Below are positions 35,225-43,965 of a DNA stretch of 64,000 bases, one piece after another (the first letter of the stretch is position 1; each line of letters begins with the position of its first letter). The DNA is from M3007 sp031373665. Its GTDB lineage: Bacteria; Bacteroidota; Bacteroidia; Chitinophagales; Saprospiraceae. The translations under genes and the position numbers were made by a program. Under the pieces are notes generated by a model. It did no database searches, had not been told where the DNA came from, and saw nothing but the letters and a program-made list of their open reading frames with translations. Where the stretch lies: positions 13,998 to 77,997 of the forward strand of contig JANMMZ010000010.1 in assembly GCA_031373665.1 (NCBI GenBank), given 5' to 3'.

Positions 35225-35273
35225 CAAGAGTCATCCCGATTGCTAACTGCACGGTGATGACTCTTGTTTTTTT
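35225..35273 (+). terminator. Terminator after thx
   Basis: Perfect 11-bp stem CAAGAGTCATC / GATGACTCTTG with a 20-base loop, followed by a run of T to 35273. Confidence 0.9.
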
Positions 35274-35292
35274 ACTAATTTATTTATAACTT

Positions 35293-36948
35293 ATGACACA
35301 TCGCATGATTCGTTCTCAACACATGGCAGGGTTAAAAAAGAACGATTTTGACATACTAATTATAGGTGCTGGTGCTTCTGGTGCTGGTGCTGCCTTGGAT
35401 GCTGCCATGAGAGGGTTAAGTGTAGCCTTGATAGATCGCGATGATTTTTCGGCATCTACTTCCTCCAAATCAACGAAGTTGATCCACGGTGGGGTTCGAT
35501 ACTTGGAGCAGGCCGTCAAAAATTTTGATTTGGCTCAACTCAAACAAGTGCGACACGGCCTTCAAGAACGCTATAATGTAATTAAAAACGCTCCCTTTTT
35601 AGCGCACCCATTGGCTTTGATGACTCCTTGTTATTCATGGTTTGAAGGTTTGTATTTTGCTATTGGTCTAAAAATATATGATTGGTTTGCTGGTAATGAC
35701 CCTTTACCCAAAAGCAAATGGCTGGGCAAAGAAGAGGCATTGTCTCGTATTAAAGGCCTCAAAAAAGACCTACATAGTGCTGTATTATACTATGACGGAC
35801 AGTTAGATGATGCCCGTTATAACATGCTATTGGCAAAAACAGCGGCAGAATCAGGGGCTAATGTGGCCAATTACGTTTCGGTGGTTGATTTTCAAAAAAA
35901 TGCTGAGGGTAAGTTGTCCGTAGCGGTAGTGAAAGATGAAATCACTGGGGAGCAATTTGAGATTCGAGCTCAATTGATGCTCAATTGTACTGGGCCGGCG
36001 GCCGATACCATACGAATCATGGCAAATGCCACCAAGAAACCGCGAATCCAAAAGAGCAAAGGCGTACACGCCATATTACCATTGAGTGTATTGGGCAACA
36101 CCGATACAGCCCTATTGATCCCTAAAACGACCGATGGGCGGGTTATTTTTGCCATCCCTTTTCAAGGTCATTTGCTACTCGGTACTACCGATACCCCTTA
36201 TGAGGTATCTGGCGATGATGAGCCTCTTTTAGAGGAAGCGGAAGTTGATTTTTTGCTTGAAAATCTAAATCGCTACACCCATACTCCAGTGGATCGCTCA
36301 GCAATAACGGCTGGTTTTGGAGGCTTGCGTCCCTTATTGTCTCCAGAAGAGGGTAATAAAGACACTAAATCGTTGGTGAGGGATCATGAAGTGGAAATAG
36401 ATGAAACAACCGGCTTGATCAGTCTTATGGGCGGCAAATGGACTACTTATCGCCTCATGGCAGCAGATGTGGTGGACGTGGCTTGCCAACAACTGGGCAA
36501 TAAGACTAAATGTACGACCCAAGATAAAGCCCTTTCTGGTGCAGAAAGATATAGTGAATTGAGTTTGGAATGGTTTATAGAATCGTTGTCGCTTCCGAGG
36601 AATTTAGCCAAACACCTTTGGGGCCGATATGGTAGAAATGCATATAAGGTAGGGGGACTCATCAGATTGGATAAATCTCTTGCTGATCCAATTGTGGCGG
36701 GTCATCCTTTTGTCAAGGCAGAGGCTGTGTTTGCGGTTAGGGAAGAAATGGCATTGACCATTCGTGATGTATTAGCACGACGTATAAGGCTGGAATTACT
36801 AGACTGGAACGCTACATTAGAAGCCATTCCGACCGTAGCATTGTTGATTGGTCGAGAATTGGGTTGGGATGAGGCAACTATTGCAAAAGAAAGCGGTCAT
36901 TACCAAGCACAAATTAGATCATTCATACATCAGGCGAGCAAAAAATGA
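35293..36948 (+). CDS. glpD: FAD-dependent glycerol-3-phosphate dehydrogenase
   Basis: 551 aa. The FAD-binding start DILIIGAGASGAGAALDAAMRG is preceded by an 18-residue N-terminal tail. The conserved TSSKSTKLIHGGVRYLEQ block follows, with further GlpD motifs at GHLLLGTTDTPYEV, GGLRPLLSP and GGKWTTYRLMA. It oxidises glycerol-3-phosphate to dihydroxyacetone phosphate and feeds electrons to menaquinone at the membrane. No glpK or glpF is adjacent. Its stop overlaps the start of the LytTR regulator by four bases. Confidence 0.95.
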   Translation: MTHRMIRSQHMAGLKKNDFDILIIGAGASGAGAALDAAMRGLSVALIDRDDFSASTSSKSTKLIHGGVRYLEQAVKNFDLAQLKQVRHGLQERYNVIKNAPFLAHPLALMTPCYSWFEGLYFAIGLKIYDWFAGNDPLPKSKWLGKEEALSRIKGLKKDLHSAVLYYDGQLDDARYNMLLAKTAAESGANVANYVSVVDFQKNAEGKLSVAVVKDEITGEQFEIRAQLMLNCTGPAADTIRIMANATKKPRIQKSKGVHAILPLSVLGNTDTALLIPKTTDGRVIFAIPFQGHLLLGTTDTPYEVSGDDEPLLEEAEVDFLLENLNRYTHTPVDRSAITAGFGGLRPLLSPEEGNKDTKSLVRDHEVEIDETTGLISLMGGKWTTYRLMAADVVDVACQQLGNKTKCTTQDKALSGAERYSELSLEWFIESLSLPRNLAKHLWGRYGRNAYKVGGLIRLDKSLADPIVAGHPFVKAEAVFAVREEMALTIRDVLARRIRLELLDWNATLEAIPTVALLIGRELGWDEATIAKESGHYQAQIRSFIHQASKK

Positions 36949-37670
36949 ATCCATTGCGTTGTATCATTGTAGAAGACGAGCCATTGGCCTCTGAAATATT
37001 GGCTGAATATGTAGGGCAGATTCCGTTTCTGACACTTACCCATATTTGCCATGATGCCATTCAGGCGCTGGATATTGTTAGGCAACATCCAGTGGATGTT
37101 ATTTTTCTTGATATTAATTTACCAAAACTGAGTGGGCTTGATTTTTTGAAGACTTTGTTGCACCAACCGAGGGTGATCGTCACCTCTGCTCACCATGAGT
37201 ATGCAATTGAAGGATTTGATTTGCAGGTGACCGATTATTTATTGAAGCCCATTGAATTTAGCCGATTTACCAAGGCAGTCCAAAAACTATTGCAACCACA
37301 ACGCCTTTCCGATGTGTCAGGTCCATCTAAAGCAGTCGAACAACCCGTGCGGCCATACTATTTTTTCATGGTGAATAAACGCTCCGTGAAGATATTTTTG
37401 GATGAAATATTGTTTATTGAAAGCCTTAAAGATGCTGTGGCTATTGTTACGAAAACGACTTCCTACAATACGCATTATCAACTAGGAGAACTGGAAGAAT
37501 TGCTGCGAAACGATAATTTTTTACGGATTCACCGCTCTTTTTTGGTGGCAGCCAGTAAAATTGAATCTTATTCGGCTTCTGAAATTTCCATTTCAGGCAG
37601 AACCCTGCCGATAGGCCGAAGCCACAAGGAGTATGTGATGGATCGGTTGAACAGTACTGGAATCAATTAA
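36945..37670 (+). CDS. LytTR-family response regulator
   Basis: 241 aa. The receiver domain (1-120) has the acidic pair at Glu10/Asp11, phospho-acceptor Asp56 (VIFLDINLP), a Thr/Ser switch at VTSAHH and Lys in YLLKPIEF. The LytTR DNA-binding domain (about 140-238) has FFMVNKRSVKIFLDEILFIES and RIHRSFLVAASKI. It is a typical Bacteroidota LytR/AlgR-like regulator. Usually the partner LytS-type histidine kinase is adjacent; here there is none, and the gene overlaps glpD by four bases, so the kinase must lie elsewhere. Confidence 0.93.
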   Translation: MNPLRCIIVEDEPLASEILAEYVGQIPFLTLTHICHDAIQALDIVRQHPVDVIFLDINLPKLSGLDFLKTLLHQPRVIVTSAHHEYAIEGFDLQVTDYLLKPIEFSRFTKAVQKLLQPQRLSDVSGPSKAVEQPVRPYYFFMVNKRSVKIFLDEILFIESLKDAVAIVTKTTSYNTHYQLGELEELLRNDNFLRIHRSFLVAASKIESYSASEISISGRTLPIGRSHKEYVMDRLNSTGIN

Positions 37671-38038
37671 AAATCAACTTTTAATAGCATAGCCCAACCC
37701 ACAATAAAAAATAAACCTCCAATGGGAGTGATCGGGCCTGCAAAGGCCACTGAAAATGGAATGAGGTCACGGCAAGCCAATAAATACAGTGACCCTGAAA
37801 AACAGATAATACCTATCAAAAAGCACCAAGCGGCGCGTACTAACCAAATTTGTTCCACTTGTCCTTTTATCAATATGGCTACCCCTAGCATGGCCAAGGT
37901 ATGGATAAAATGATAGGAAACTCCTTTCTCAAAGATGGCTAATTGATATTCTGAAAGCCTTGGCTTTAAGCCATGTGCGCCAAATGCGCCAATCACAACG
38001 GCTAAAATGCCTAAAATGGCAGCAATACGTAGAAACAT
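37667..38038 (-). CDS. DUF423 membrane protein (YgdD-like)
   Basis: 123 aa from the ATG at 38038. A start at 38074 falls inside the terminator hairpin of the preceding gene and is unlikely. Three to four TM helices are present, with the DUF423 signature AAILGILAVVIGAFGAHGLK, then the FEKGVSYHFIHTLAML helix. Small inner-membrane proteins of this family have no assigned function. The 3' end overlaps the LytTR gene by four bases in convergent orientation. Confidence 0.88.
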   Translation of the reverse strand: MFLRIAAILGILAVVIGAFGAHGLKPRLSEYQLAIFEKGVSYHFIHTLAMLGVAILIKGQVEQIWLVRAAWCFLIGIICFSGSLYLLACRDLIPFSVAFAGPITPIGGLFFIVGWAMLLKVDF

Positions 38039-38057
38039 AATAACGAGGAGTGATATA

Positions 38058-38098
38058 AAAAACAAAGCCAGCACTTCGTTACCGAGGGCGGCTGGCTT
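38058..38098 (-). terminator. Minus-strand terminator before the DUF423 gene
   Basis: On the minus strand, AAGCCAGC pairs with GCTGGCTT around an 18-base loop and is followed by a T-rich run. It ends transcription of the membrane-protein gene at 38170-38556. Confidence 0.65.
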
Positions 38099-38169
38099 GG
38101 TCCATACTTCAAAACTGGATTAAAATAGGCTGCAAAGATAATGCAGATATTATTTCTTTAGTAGATTTA

Positions 38170-38556
38170 TCAATAATATTTCTTTGCAGTATATCTTTTT
38201 GGCTTATTGCTGACAAAAAGGGCATGCAATGAGTGTCCTGTCATGGCTCCCAATCCAGATAACAGGCCACCAATGAACCCAGTTGCCATGATGAGTTGAG
38301 CACTGGATAAGCCTTGAAATATTTGGCCTACTTTAGTGGCCAACATTCCTCCATTGGGTATATTCCAAAATAAGGCAACAGTAGTCCATAACAAGATACC
38401 AGCCGCAGTTGCCGTAGCAAAAGTAGCCGCTGCGCTTTGAGGAAATATAATGGCTCCCAGCATAGCGATCACCGTGATACACCACCAAGGCAGCCCAAAG
38501 AATGAGGTGCTACCAAGTATTAGGATAAATAAGGTTAGGTATAGTTTATTTTTCAT
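38170..38556 (-). CDS. Small multi-pass membrane protein, unknown
   Basis: 128 aa with about four hydrophobic segments (near 4-22, 25-40, 45-66 and 84-108). The Gly/Ala-rich helices are followed by GLGAMTGHSLHALF and a basic cytoplasmic tail (NKPKRYTAKKYY). I do not recognise a family. It follows folK after a 30-base gap on the same strand and is closed by a terminator, so it is probably part of a folK transcript. Confidence 0.7.
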   Translation of the reverse strand: MKNKLYLTLFILILGSTSFFGLPWWCITVIAMLGAIIFPQSAAATFATATAAGILLWTTVALFWNIPNGGMLATKVGQIFQGLSSAQLIMATGFIGGLLSGLGAMTGHSLHALFVSNKPKRYTAKKYY

Positions 38557-38586
38557 CTATTGTGTGTTGTTCAATATTTGATATGA

Positions 38587-39357
38587 TCAGATCATGTATT
38601 CAAGACGAACCATCTCTATTTCTTCTTTGATCTCCATGAATAGTTCATCGAGTGGACGTTTCAGTACTGGATGTTCTAATTCTCCTGCTACATCAATGTC
38701 CATGAGTGGAATCAGTACAAAAGCGCGCTTGTGCATTTCTGGGTGCGGAATTTCGAGACCTTTATCACGAATGATCCGTTTTCCATACAACAAAATATCA
38801 ATATCAATGGTGCGCGGGCCCCATTTTTCTTTCCGTTCGCGACCCATTTCTTTCTCTATTTGAGTGACTGACTCTAACAAAGTGCGAGGATCCATGGTTG
38901 TATTAACCATAATCACTTGGTTCAAAAAAGCCCCTTGGTCTGTATTGCCCATAGGAGCAGTTTCATACACGAAACTTTTTTTCACTATTTGTCCAACATA
39001 CTTAGAGATCATCTCGTGGGCTGTCTTGATATGATCCTTGCGCTTGCCCATATTAGATCCCAAGCCTATATATACATTAATGTATTTCTTCGGAAAGTAT
39101 GGTGCTTGATTTTTGACGGGTTCCCCGTCTTTTTTCAGCCTTTTAGGTGCTTCTGCCTTGTCATTGTCTTTCTTGACACTATTTCCCAAAGCCCTTTTAT
39201 TGCTTTTAGCAAACTCTTTTTTGGCAGGGCTAACAAAGTCCTTTTTCGTGGTCTTCGGTGCCGCTGTTTTATCAGAGCCTGCAAAATCTTTTTTAGGTGC
39301 TTTGGAGAACTCTTTTTTATCGGATTTTGCGAAATCCTTTTTGATCTCTTTCGCCAT
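38587..39357 (-). CDS. folK: HPPK (folK) with N-terminal Lys-rich repeat extension
   Basis: 256 aa, about 90 longer than the usual enzyme. The C-terminal ~160 residues are 6-hydroxymethyl-7,8-dihydropterin pyrophosphokinase: VYIGLGSNMGKRKDHI, SFVYETAPMG, FLNQVIMV and the catalytic GPRTIDIDILLYG followed by LEIPHPEMHKRAFVL. It makes the pyrophosphate ester for dihydropteroate synthesis in folate production. Residues 1-90 are low-complexity and basic, with five units like KKDFAKSDK and KKEFSKAPK. No internal Met lies between the extension and the domain, so the extension is translated unless a non-ATG start is used. A TAACTTTG -7 element is at 39376-39383. Confidence 0.92.
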   Translation of the reverse strand: MAKEIKKDFAKSDKKEFSKAPKKDFAGSDKTAAPKTTKKDFVSPAKKEFAKSNKRALGNSVKKDNDKAEAPKRLKKDGEPVKNQAPYFPKKYINVYIGLGSNMGKRKDHIKTAHEMISKYVGQIVKKSFVYETAPMGNTDQGAFLNQVIMVNTTMDPRTLLESVTQIEKEMGRERKEKWGPRTIDIDILLYGKRIIRDKGLEIPHPEMHKRAFVLIPLMDIDVAGELEHPVLKRPLDELFMEIKEEIEMVRLEYMI

Positions 39358-39375
39358 AACTTTTCAATTTTGCCG

Positions 39376-39383
39376 CAAAGTTA
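39376..39383 (-). promoter_or_regulatory. TAACTTTG -7 element of folK
   Basis: Exact TAnnTTTG on the minus strand, 18 bases before the folK ATG. No TTTG at N21. Confidence 0.4.
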
Positions 39384-39456
39384 GGAAAATAATTGAAATT
39401 TGTTGTGTTTCATCGCTACTTAGTCAAAATCATAACTTAGGCATTGCTATCTTTGC

Positions 39457-39733
39457 CCCTTTTGGCAGAGCCGATTGGTTCTTTAAAACTGGCCTCGCGA
39501 GGCTCTCCATTTGTAGAAACACACAAAAATACCCTAATCTTGACCTCAGATGTGGTCTTCCATTTGTTGAATTCGTTGGTTTTATTGCTGATTTCGGCTT
39601 CATTTCTAGCATTTTTCATACAAATGGGCAACCTCTACAGAGAGGTCGAGATGGTGGTAAAATGTAAACTCCTACAAATGGTGAGCCTCTCCGAGGCTGA
39701 CTTGCGAGAACCAATCAACCCAGCCCTTTTGGA
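39457..39733. repeat. REPIN-like paired inverted palindromic repeat between folK and the DMT transporter
   Basis: Two arms in inverted orientation, 39457-39516 and 39672-39733, flank about 155 bases. Aligned, they share GATTGGTTCT, then a local palindrome (GCCTCGCGAGGC on the left, AGCCTCGGAGAGGCT in the complement of the right), then CCATTTGTAG. A degenerate third copy (ACAAATGGGCAACCTCTACAGAGAGGT-like) lies at about 39620-39648 in the interior. A short ORF across it (39444-39749) shows no protein-like pattern. Doublets of palindromic REPs are the layout of REPINs mobilised by RAYT transposases; none is in the window, so this is inference. Confidence 0.55.
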
Positions 39734-39757
39734 CTCAACACCAAACTAATTTTAAGC

Positions 39758-40645
39758 ATGCTATACTTACTACTCACAGTCATTTGTTCCGTATTGCTGG
39801 GGTTCATTTTCAAATTATTTTCAAAATTTGGGATAGATTCTTTTCAGGCTATTGTATTTAATTATGTCACCTGCGTATGCTGTGGTGCTATCCATTTGGG
39901 GCATTCTCCTTTGCAAACGGCGAATGCCGATAAGCCTTGGTTTCCTTATGCTTTGATGCTTGGTTTTGTGTTTATATCAGGGTTTACTACTGCGGCCATG
40001 ACGGTAAAGTACTTTGGGGTAACCATCAGTCAGATCATGCAGAAGATGTCTATTTTGATGACCGTTCCGTTTGCGATATTGGTGTATCAGGAGTCGTCGG
40101 GATTTGGAAAAATAATGGGATTTATATTAGCCGTTGCGGCCATTATTTTAGTGAATTGGCCGTCAGGCACACAAAATGGTGACAATCATGGGCTAAAAGT
40201 GCGAAGTTTGATCTGGATACCCTTGGTTACTTGGTTTCTATCGGGCATCATTGAGGTGACGTTTGTCAAGGTGCAGAAGGAAGGTATCATTGATTCAGGT
40301 GACCCAACATTTATTTGCAATGTATTTGGCACTGCTGCGATCATTGGCCTTTGTGTGGCAACCTATGGTTGGATTCGCGGAACGCGGATATTTGCTTGGA
40401 AAAACGTAGTGGGCGGTATTATTTTGGGTATTCCAAATTATGGAAGTATGCTGTTTATGCTCTTGGCACTTGGAAATGGGCTGGAGGGGTCGTTTGTTTT
40501 TGCGGTGGCGAACGTGGGGATTATTATTGCTACAACCTTTGGGGCGGTTACGTTGTTCAAGGAGAAATTATCATTCATCAATTGGGTCGGCATCGCCGTA
40601 GCAGTATTGGCTATAGCACTTATTTCAGGCGTATTGTTGTCCTAA
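39758..40645 (+). CDS. EamA/DMT-family transporter
   Basis: 295 aa with ten hydrophobic segments in two EamA repeats, each about 140 residues (start MLYLLLTVICSVLLGFIFKL and second half from PLVTWFLSGIIEVTFV). Conserved glycines and aromatic residues fit the drug/metabolite transporter superfamily. Substrate unknown. It is followed 18 bases later by the COX3-like gene on the same strand, so they may be co-transcribed. The REPIN-like repeat lies directly upstream of the start. Confidence 0.85.
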   Translation: MLYLLLTVICSVLLGFIFKLFSKFGIDSFQAIVFNYVTCVCCGAIHLGHSPLQTANADKPWFPYALMLGFVFISGFTTAAMTVKYFGVTISQIMQKMSILMTVPFAILVYQESSGFGKIMGFILAVAAIILVNWPSGTQNGDNHGLKVRSLIWIPLVTWFLSGIIEVTFVKVQKEGIIDSGDPTFICNVFGTAAIIGLCVATYGWIRGTRIFAWKNVVGGIILGIPNYGSMLFMLLALGNGLEGSFVFAVANVGIIIATTFGAVTLFKEKLSFINWVGIAVAVLAIALISGVLLS

Positions 40646-40663
40646 AGATCATCGGCTAATATC

Positions 40664-41272
40664 ATGAGCAATCAATCAAGCACACCAGAAAGCGAATTTC
40701 TTTTTCATCCCAAAAATGTAATGCTGTTCATTTTACTGACTGGACTGACTTTTTTGTTTTTGGCGCTCACCGTTTCCTATGTTTATATTAGGGTGACCAA
40801 TGGAGTGATACCAGTGAAGGTTCCGTTTTTGTTTTTTGTGAATACCCTTATCCTTTTAGGAAGCAGTTATACCTTGATTCAGGCTAAAAAGTGCTACCTC
40901 AATGATGATACTGAAGGATATCAGCAGTCTTTGAAATACACGATCGGTTTGTCACTGCTTTTTGCCGTGATGCAGTCTGTGGCATGGACATGGTTGTTTC
41001 AAAACAATATCAACCTCAAGTCTTCTACGACCACAGGTTTTTTATACGTCATTTCATTTGTGCATCTGTTGCACGTCTTGGGTGGATTACCATTTCTCTA
41101 CCTTTTTTATCAGACCGCTAGGAAAAGAATGATTGATCCAGTAACCGTATTGGTTTATTTCTCAGATTCCGAAAAAAGATTAAAATTGCACTTGCTGACC
41201 ATTTATTGGCATTTTTTAGATGGCCTTTGGATTTATTTAGTCCTCTTTTTCTTGATAAACCAATTGATTTGA
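40664..41272 (+). CDS. Cytochrome c oxidase subunit III-like protein
   Basis: 202 aa with about five TM helices. The C-terminal LLTIYWHFLDGLWIYLVLFF is the conserved COX3 motif; SFVHLLHVLGGLPFLYLFY is the preceding helix. The N-terminal half (FHPKNVMLFILLTGL) fits the bacterial heme-copper oxidase subunit III. In Bacteroidota, COX3 genes usually neighbour other oxidase subunits; none is present here, so it looks like an isolated paralogue or accessory subunit. It ends 20 bases before the convergent thrA stop. Confidence 0.85.
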   Translation: MSNQSSTPESEFLFHPKNVMLFILLTGLTFLFLALTVSYVYIRVTNGVIPVKVPFLFFVNTLILLGSSYTLIQAKKCYLNDDTEGYQQSLKYTIGLSLLFAVMQSVAWTWLFQNNINLKSSTTTGFLYVISFVHLLHVLGGLPFLYLFYQTARKRMIDPVTVLVYFSDSEKRLKLHLLTIYWHFLDGLWIYLVLFFLINQLI

Positions 41273-41292
41273 TTTAGAGATTTGACAGGCTC

Positions 41293-43755
41293 TTACCCAC
41301 GCAAGGAATCAGCCATAGAAATTACCTCTGCAAATACACCTGCTGCCGTTACTTCCGCGCCTGCACCGGGGCCACGTACCACCAAGGGGCGATCATGGTA
41401 GCGCTCGGTGGTAAACACCACCATATTGTCGCTGCCAGATAAGAAATAAAATGGGTGGCTTTGATCGTAGGATTGGAGGGAAATACTGGCCCTGCCATCT
41501 TCCAATTTTGCCACAAAACGTAGGGCACGACCTTCTTTGGCGGCGGCATCTTTCAAAGATGCATAGTGTGCGTCGTGTTTTTCCAATTCTGACAAAAAAG
41601 CCTCTGCGGTAGGGGCTTCAAGACAAGATTGGGGCAATATGTTTTCCACTTGTACATCAACCGATTCCATCGCATAGCCTGCTTCTCTTGATAAAATAAG
41701 CAATTTCCGACGTACATCGGCTCCGCTTAGATCGTCGCGTGGGTCGGGCTCTGTGTATCCGCGTTTTTTGGCCTCCCGCACTATGCTGGAAAATGAAGGC
41801 GCATCAGGTGCAGAAAAGGTATTGAACAAAAACGATAAAGTGCCGCTCAGAATGCCTTCTATTTTGATGATTCTATCGCCCGATTGGATCAAATCGTTGA
41901 GGGTGTTGATTATAGGCAATCCTGCTCCGACATTGGTTTCATACCGCCATTGTACGCCACGCCGTTCTGATAGTAGTTTTAAACGGGCATATTGGAGATA
42001 AGAGGCCGAAGCGGCTATTTTATTGGGCGTTGAGATGGAAATGCTTTCATCTAAAATCTGCTCATAAAAACCTGCCACCTCTTGCGATGCAGTATTGTCA
42101 ACAAAAATGGCATTGGGTAGGTTGAGGGCTATCATGCGCGCCACAAAATCCGACATAGAAAAGGTTTCTCCTGTATCTAATTCTGATTTCCAAGTACTCG
42201 GATCTATACCATTTTCTTGAAATAGCATTTTGCGGCTATTCGCCAGTCCCACTACTTTTATTTCTAAATTGCGTTTTTCAAGCAAATATTGCGCTTGCGC
42301 CTCTATTTGGCGCAATAAGGTAGTGCCGATGAGTCCGGTACCCGTGATGAACAGGTGAAGGGTTTGAGCATCGGACAAGAAAAATGCTTCATGGATGGCA
42401 TTCAACGCTTTGGTTTCGTCGAGTGCACTGATGACTACGGAGACGTTCAGTTCGCTCGATCCTTGCGCAATGGCTACTATATTGATACCGTTTTTGCCCA
42501 AAGCATTAAATATACGGCCGGCTACACCTGGCCGATAGCGCATATTTTCTCCGACTACTGCCACTACCGAAAGATCGTCTTCTATTTTCAAAGGATCTAT
42601 CAAGCCTTCGCGGAGTTCATAAATAAACTCTTTTTCGGCCGATTGGCGGGCTAGTTGGGCTTGTTGCGGTGAAATAGCAAAGGTGATACTGCTTTCACTT
42701 GATCCTTGTGTGATAATGACGATGTTGATATTGGCTTGGGCTAAGGCATTGAACAGTCGTGCTGCAATGCCCGGCACTCCAAATAAACCACTGCCTTGCA
42801 GTGTAATCAGGCATATATAATTGATACTAGAAATGCCTTTGATGGGAGCATCGCTTTTGTCAAGTTCGTGTGAAATATAGGTTCCGGGGAAACTAGGATT
42901 GAAGGTGTTTTTTATAATCAAAGGGATATTGTGCGCCAAAGCAGGTAATATCGTAGGCGGATAGATCACTTTTGCGCCAAAATGGCTCATTTCCATCGCC
43001 TCTTTGAATGTCATAGAAGGGAGGGTAAACGCCTTTTTTACCCGGCGCGGGTCGGCGGTCAAAACCCCGTCCACGTCAGTCCATATTTCAATAGCACTTG
43101 CCTTTAAGGCCGCACCGACGATCGCTGCGGTATAATCGGAACCGCCCCTACCCAAGGTAGTCGTGATCCCATCTTGGGTACTCCCAATAAACCCTGTGAT
43201 GGCTTGTACCCTAGGATTTACTTTGAAATGTTTTTGAATCAAGGCGTTGGTTTCCTCAAAATCAACCCTTGCCGCGCTGAAATGCATATCAGTCCTGATT
43301 ACATCTCTAGCATCTAGGTAATCGGTAGGGATTCCGGCTTGATCCATGGCATGGGCTATGATGAGCGCGGAATTGCGCTCACCAAAACTCACCACAAAAT
43401 CAAGGGATCGAGGCGAAACCTCGTGCAATAAGTAAATCCCTTGTAGCACATTTCGCAGTGCTTTGAAGTGTTCTGCTATTTTGGTTTCAATGGCATTTCT
43501 ATTATCGGCATCAAATAATTGCTCAATGGCTTCCGCATGGCGACGCTCTACTTTTTCCAATATTCGTTCGTAATTGGGATCACCTTTGGATGCAGTTACA
43601 GCCATTTCAATCAAAGTATCCGTCACTTTAGAAAAAGCGGAAAATACGACTGCCATTCGCTCACCACGCTTATAATAATCTTTTAATATGAGTATCAGAC
43701 CCTTGATGGTCTCTGGACTTCCTACCGATGTACCGCCGAATTTTAGAACTTTCAT
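41293..43755 (-). CDS. thrA: Bifunctional aspartokinase / homoserine dehydrogenase I
   Basis: 820 aa from the ATG at 43755, the same length as E. coli ThrA; an open extension to 44004 has no protein pattern and lies upstream of the leader hairpin. The aspartokinase domain begins MKVLKFGGTSVGSPE and includes GRGGSDYTAAIVGAAL; two ACT regulatory domains lie at about 310-460. The homoserine dehydrogenase half has FITGTGLIGTTLLRQI and the catalytic-region EGILSGTLSFLFN. It catalyses the first and third steps of the aspartate route to Thr/Met. No thrB or thrC follows. Upstream is a 9-bp hairpin, AAGTACCCG/CGGGTACTT, and a TACTTTTG. Confidence 0.96.
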   Translation of the reverse strand: MKVLKFGGTSVGSPETIKGLILILKDYYKRGERMAVVFSAFSKVTDTLIEMAVTASKGDPNYERILEKVERRHAEAIEQLFDADNRNAIETKIAEHFKALRNVLQGIYLLHEVSPRSLDFVVSFGERNSALIIAHAMDQAGIPTDYLDARDVIRTDMHFSAARVDFEETNALIQKHFKVNPRVQAITGFIGSTQDGITTTLGRGGSDYTAAIVGAALKASAIEIWTDVDGVLTADPRRVKKAFTLPSMTFKEAMEMSHFGAKVIYPPTILPALAHNIPLIIKNTFNPSFPGTYISHELDKSDAPIKGISSINYICLITLQGSGLFGVPGIAARLFNALAQANINIVIITQGSSESSITFAISPQQAQLARQSAEKEFIYELREGLIDPLKIEDDLSVVAVVGENMRYRPGVAGRIFNALGKNGINIVAIAQGSSELNVSVVISALDETKALNAIHEAFFLSDAQTLHLFITGTGLIGTTLLRQIEAQAQYLLEKRNLEIKVVGLANSRKMLFQENGIDPSTWKSELDTGETFSMSDFVARMIALNLPNAIFVDNTASQEVAGFYEQILDESISISTPNKIAASASYLQYARLKLLSERRGVQWRYETNVGAGLPIINTLNDLIQSGDRIIKIEGILSGTLSFLFNTFSAPDAPSFSSIVREAKKRGYTEPDPRDDLSGADVRRKLLILSREAGYAMESVDVQVENILPQSCLEAPTAEAFLSELEKHDAHYASLKDAAAKEGRALRFVAKLEDGRASISLQSYDQSHPFYFLSGSDNMVVFTTERYHDRPLVVRGPGAGAEVTAAGVFAEVISMADSLRG

Positions 43756-43792
43756 GAACCGTTTTGATAAGTGCTGGTGAAATGTGGAATCT

Positions 43793-43842
43793 AAGTACCC
43801 GCGGATTATACTCACTCGGGTACTTGTAAGGGCGCAAAAGTA
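43793..43842 (-). promoter_or_regulatory. thrA leader hairpin and -7 element
   Basis: On the minus strand TACTTTTG (43835-43842) is followed by AAGTACCCG (43817-43825) and CGGGTACTT (43793-43801), a perfect 9-bp inverted repeat with a 15-base loop. It begins about ten bases downstream of the -7 element and ends about 38 bases before the ATG. No leader peptide was seen. Confidence 0.4.
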
Positions 43843-43935
43843 CTGGAATTTCATAAAATATAACCCCTTGTAATTTGAAAAGGTTGTTTTTATGGCATTA
43901 GTATCTAAATGATATTCAAAACATACCCAACTTGT

Positions 43936-43965
43936 TTTGGAAGCATCAAACCAATCATATCTTTG
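43936..43965 (+). promoter_or_regulatory. Promoter of the BT_3928-like gene
   Basis: TTTG (43936-43939), 18 bases, TATCTTTG (43958-43965). The ATG is at 44038, so the leader is about 65 bases. Confidence 0.5.

Noticed and set aside
39444..39749. A 101-residue ORF across the REPIN-like repeat
   Set aside because: Its frame is set by repeat arms, it has no protein-like pattern, and other frames of the same DNA are equally open.
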